Of a stretch of 64,000 nt of DNA, positions 57,104-64,000 are shown piece after piece. Each line of letters starts with the position of its first letter. The first letter of the stretch is position 1. The translations under genes and the position numbers were made by a program. Under the pieces are notes generated by a model. That model saw only the letters and a program-made list of their open reading frames with translations. It was not told the DNA's origin and ran no database searches. This stretch comes from Bradyrhizobium sp. CCGUVB4N (GTDB lineage: Bacteria > Pseudomonadota > Alphaproteobacteria > Rhizobiales > Xanthobacteraceae), in contig NZ_JANADP010000001.1 of the NCBI RefSeq assembly GCF_024199945.1, forward strand, positions 1 through 64,000, written 5' to 3'.

Positions 57104-57535
57104 ATGCCGCGCCATCATCAGAAGAAAAGTTCCGCGCCCGGCGGCTCGCAGCGTCAGCTGCGCGTCGGCGAGCAGGTTCGCCACGCGATAGCCGAGATTC
57201 TGGCGCAAGGCAGCGTGCATGATGCGGACCTCGAAGGTCACATCATCACCGTGCCGGAGGTGCGGATGTCGCCCGACCTGAAGCTCGCGACAATCTACGT
57301 GATGCCGCTTGGTGGCCGCGATACCGAGCTCGTCATCACTGCGCTCGATCGCAACAAGAAATTCCTGCGCGGCGAAGTCGCGCGGCGCGTTAACCTGAAA
57401 TTTGCACCTGATATTCGTTTCCGCGTCGACGAACGATTCGACGAAGCGGAACGGATCGAGAAGCTTTTGCGAACGCCTGCGGTGCAAAAGGATTTGGAAC
57501 AGGATCCGGATTCGGATCGGGAAGAAGAGCAATGA
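57104..57535 (+). CDS. rbfA: Ribosome-binding factor A
   Basis: Binds the 30S subunit and aids 16S rRNA 5' end maturation. The 143-residue protein has the RbfA pattern [40 protein letters not shown] and [27 protein letters not shown]. The length is slightly over E. coli RbfA. ATG 57104 follows ACGAGGTGATTTTCGACT. The last four bases overlap the truB start (ATGATG). Confidence 0.95.
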   Translation: MPRHHQKKSSAPGGSQRQLRVGEQVRHAIAEILAQGSVHDADLEGHIITVPEVRMSPDLKLATIYVMPLGGRDTELVITALDRNKKFLRGEVARRVNLKFAPDIRFRVDERFDEAERIEKLLRTPAVQKDLEQDPDSDREEEQ

Positions 57536-58650
57536 TGATGGACCCGGCTCACGGCACGATCGGCAGCGACGAGGCCGATACCCGCGACATGCAGCAAAAT
57601 AATTTTGCAGATGTCGGCGGCAATGCTCAGCCGCATCAGGAGGCGCGTCGGGTCAACAACGATCCGCGCGCGGGCAAGCAGAAGGGCAATCAGCCGCGCC
57701 GCGACCGGCGCGACGTGCACGGCTGGGTCGTGCTCGACAAGCCGATCGGGATGACCTCGACGCAGGCCGTTGCCGTGCTCAAGCGTCTGTTCAACGCCAA
57801 GCGTGCGGGCCACGCCGGCACGCTCGACCCGCTCGCCTCGGGCGGCCTGCCGATTGCGCTCGGCGAAGCCACCAAGACGGTTCCCTTCGTCATGGACGGC
57901 CGCAAGCGCTACCGCTTCACGGTGTGCTGGGGCGCGGAGCGCGACACCGACGACATCGAAGGCCAGGTCACTGCGACCTCGGACCAGCGCCCGACCCGCG
58001 AGGCCATCGAAGCCCTGCTGCCCCGTTTCACCGGGGTGATCGAGCAGGTTCCGCCGCGCTATTCGGCGATCAAGGTCCAGGGCGAGCGGGCCTATGACCT
58101 CGCACGCGACGGCGAGGTCGTGGAGCTGGCGCCCCGCCCGGTCGAGATTCATCATTTAACCCTTGTAGATCAACCAGATAACGACCGAGCCGTGTTCGAG
58201 GCCGAATGCGGCAAGGGAACCTATGTCAGGGCATTGGCCCGCGATATGGGCCGGATTCTCGGCACTTTCGGCCATATCTGCGCGCTGCGGCGGACCCTGG
58301 TCGGCCCATTTGGCGAAAATGACATGATTCCGCTGGATCAGCTGGAGGCTTTGTGCGATAGAGCCGCGTCCGGTGAGGGAAGCCTCGCCGACGCGCTGAT
58401 GCCCGTTGAGACCGCGCTGGACGACATCCCGGCACTGGCCGTCACTCGGGCTGATGCGGCAAGGCTCCACCGGGGCCAGGCCGTTTTGTTGCGCGGACGG
58501 GATGCGCCCACAAGTAGCGGCACAGTCTATGTCACGGTAGCAGGCCGTCTTTTGGCGCTTGCTGAAGTCGGCAACGGCGAAATCATCCCCAAGCGTGTGT
58601 TCAACCTGACCGGCTTGACTGCCTCAACCGGTCGCAACGAGAGAAATTGA
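57532..58650 (+). CDS. truB: tRNA pseudouridine(55) synthase TruB
   Basis: Converts U55 in tRNA to pseudouridine. The 372-residue protein has the catalytic motif [24 protein letters not shown] with the catalytic Asp, and [36 protein letters not shown]. The first 60 residues are a hydrophilic extension before [18 protein letters not shown], where most TruB proteins begin. A later start, such as ATG at 57589, cannot be ruled out, but the overlap with rbfA supports 57532 or 57535. Confidence 0.94.
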   Translation: MMMDPAHGTIGSDEADTRDMQQNNFADVGGNAQPHQEARRVNNDPRAGKQKGNQPRRDRRDVHGWVVLDKPIGMTSTQAVAVLKRLFNAKRAGHAGTLDPLASGGLPIALGEATKTVPFVMDGRKRYRFTVCWGAERDTDDIEGQVTATSDQRPTREAIEALLPRFTGVIEQVPPRYSAIKVQGERAYDLARDGEVVELAPRPVEIHHLTLVDQPDNDRAVFEAECGKGTYVRALARDMGRILGTFGHICALRRTLVGPFGENDMIPLDQLEALCDRAASGEGSLADALMPVETALDDIPALAVTRADAARLHRGQAVLLRGRDAPTSSGTVYVTVAGRLLALAEVGNGEIIPKRVFNLTGLTASTGRNERN

Positions 58651-58652
58651 CG

Positions 58653-58922
58653 ATGTCGATTGCCGCAGAACGTAAAGCGGAAGTCATCAAGACGAATGCC
58701 ACCAAAGCCGGCGACACCGGCTCGCCGGAGGTTCAGGTCGCGATCCTGTCGGAACGCATCAACAACCTGACCAACCATTTCAAGACCCACGTGAAGGACA
58801 ACCATTCGCGTCGTGGCCTCTTGAAGCTGGTCTCGACCCGCCGCTCGCTCCTCGACTACCTCAAGAAGCGGGACGAAGCGCGGTACAAGGCGCTGCTCGA
58901 GAAGCACAACATTCGTCGTTAA
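58653..58922 (+). CDS. rpsO: 30S ribosomal protein S15
   Basis: Primary 16S rRNA-binding protein of the small subunit. The 89-residue protein is full length: [89 protein letters not shown] is the expected S15 pattern (shown by its key parts [23 protein letters not shown] and IRR). ATG 58653 has GAGAAA 6 bases upstream. It is 2 bases after truB, with a strong terminator after it, and pnp follows. Confidence 0.97.
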   Translation: MSIAAERKAEVIKTNATKAGDTGSPEVQVAILSERINNLTNHFKTHVKDNHSRRGLLKLVSTRRSLLDYLKKRDEARYKALLEKHNIRR

Positions 58923-58931
58923 GAGCTCTTG

Positions 58932-58955
58932 CGCGCGCCACCGGCGCGCGTTTTT
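58932..58955 (+). terminator. Rho-independent terminator after rpsO
   Basis: CGCGCGCC (58932-58939) and GGCGCGCG (58943-58950) form a perfect 8-bp stem with loop ACC, followed directly by TTTTT. It lies 9 bases after the rpsO stop and should end most rimP-rpsO transcripts. Confidence 0.9.
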
Positions 58956-59179
58956 GCGCGTGAGTTCGAGCCAAAGCGTTTGCTTTTAGGTTTTTGATCG
59001 AGGCTCACGCGTGCGTCCGGTGCGGGCCAATGATGCTTCGCATCCGGGGCATGATCAGCGAAGACCGCGGTTCGGTGTTCGCGTTCGTGCTGACTGACAG
59101 TCCAGCAGCAATCCGGCGGCTGGGCGCAACGGGCAAGGTGCCCGTATGACCCCGAAAGGATGGACGCCATCCGACATCC

Positions 59180-59252
59180 AAAAACCATGGCAGGATCGCA
59201 GGACGCTGATCGCCCGCTCCGATCAGCGTCCTGCAATCTTGACATGGTTTTT
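59180..59252 (+). promoter_or_regulatory. Long stem-loop in the pnp leader
   Basis: The inner stem is 15 perfect base pairs, GCAGGACGCTGATCG (59198-59212) with CGATCAGCGTCCTGC (59220-59234), around a 7-base loop. An outer stem AAAAACCATG (59180-59189) with CATGGTTTTT (59243-59252) and partial pairing between them extend it to about 30 bp. It ends 48 bases before pnp. In E. coli a double-stranded pnp leader is cut by RNase III during PNPase self-control; a like role here is inference. Confidence 0.75.
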
Positions 59253-59300
59253 GTTTTTCGAGCCGTCCCTTCTTTCGAGAACCCATGAAAGAAGACCTCT

Positions 59301-61463
<2,163 letters not shown>

Positions 61464-61486
61464 TCGCTCCGCGACCCCAAAACACG

Positions 61487-61513
61487 AAGGGCGGCCTCGC
61501 GGCCGCCCTTTTT
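61487..61513 (+). terminator. Rho-independent terminator after pnp
   Basis: AAGGGCGGCC (61487-61496) and GGCCGCCCTT (61501-61510) form a perfect 10-bp stem with loop TCGC; the T-run extends to 61513. It lies 23 bases after the pnp stop. On the other strand the A-side gives a shorter T-run, so it may work weakly for katG too. Confidence 0.9.
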
Positions 61514-61544
61514 GTTTGTGTTCAAATCTGTCCGCTTGGCTCTT

Positions 61545-61569
61545 CACCTCTCCCCAGCGGGGAGAGGTG
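61545..61569. repeat. 25-base CACCTCTCCCC palindrome, copy 2
   Basis: CACCTCTCCCC, loop AGC, GGGGAGAGGTG. It is the exact reverse complement of 10645-10669. It lies between the pnp terminator and the katG stop, 7 bases from the latter. Confidence 0.85.
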
Positions 61570-61576
61570 TTAAACC

Positions 61577-64000
<2,424 letters not shown>

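Larger units (their letters stand above)
58923..59300. other. rpsO-pnp intergenic region
   Basis: 378 bases without a gene. It contains the rpsO terminator (58932-58955), small palindromes GGATGGACGCCATCC (near 59158) and GGGCAAGGTGCCC (near 59131), and the long hairpin 59180-59252. I see no convincing -35/-10 pair; TTGACA at 59239-59244 has no matching -10. The layout suggests that pnp has a long structured leader. Confidence 0.6.

Overview
The window reads as the dnaA-proximal part of an alphaproteobacterial chromosome, most likely Bradyrhizobium or a close relative in the Nitrobacteraceae. The grounds are the very high GC content, the protein sequences, the separated dnaA-dnaN-recF-gyrB genes, a Rhizobiales-type housekeeping block (murJ-trpS-usp-nifU ... 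tsaB-rimI-fur ... miaB-phoH-ybeY-corC-lnt-xre ... trmB ... rimP-nusA-ylxR-infB-rbfA-truB-rpsO-pnp), and many REP-like palindromes between genes. Base 1 is the start codon of dnaA, so the assembly was probably rotated to that gene. The species call is from recognition, not from a database search.

Layout. 1-4.0 kb: dnaA, dnaN, recF. 4.1-7.9 kb: three tandem paralogous secreted proteins or lipoproteins of unknown function, between recF and gyrB. 8.2-15.4 kb: gyrB, a small membrane protein, a MurA with the catalytic Cys replaced by Asp, and a MATE-DUF2867-isomerase operon. 15.4-34.1 kb: a mosaic of metabolic and accessory genes (FUSC transporter, MmgE/PrpD protein, two serine hydrolases, membrane-anchored AraC regulator, GNAT, pirin, long-form purC, a frameshifted SulP-STAS-cNMP protein, succinate-semialdehyde dehydrogenase, acyl-CoA synthetase, PfkB kinase) with REP-like elements among them. 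32.5-58.9 kb: the conserved cell-envelope and translation block, interrupted by a triple-PAS chemoreceptor, a frameshifted HAD gene, an M20 peptidase where metK is expected, and a DUF2336 gene. 59-64 kb: pnp, then katG divergent from oxyR, which runs off the window.

Most genes serve replication, envelope synthesis (murA, murJ, lnt), tRNA and ribosome maturation (miaB, tsaB, rimI, ybeY, trmB, rimP, rbfA, truB) and RNA metabolism (nusA, pnp). I see no rRNA, tRNA, transposase, prophage or CRISPR. The leads best supported by the sequence are the FYxxELxxxGW-repeat protein family with its duplicated upstream DNA, a pair of REPIN-like elements with compensatory base changes, two single-site frameshifts in otherwise intact genes, the Asp-type MurA, a possible attenuator before rimP and a long hairpin in the pnp leader.
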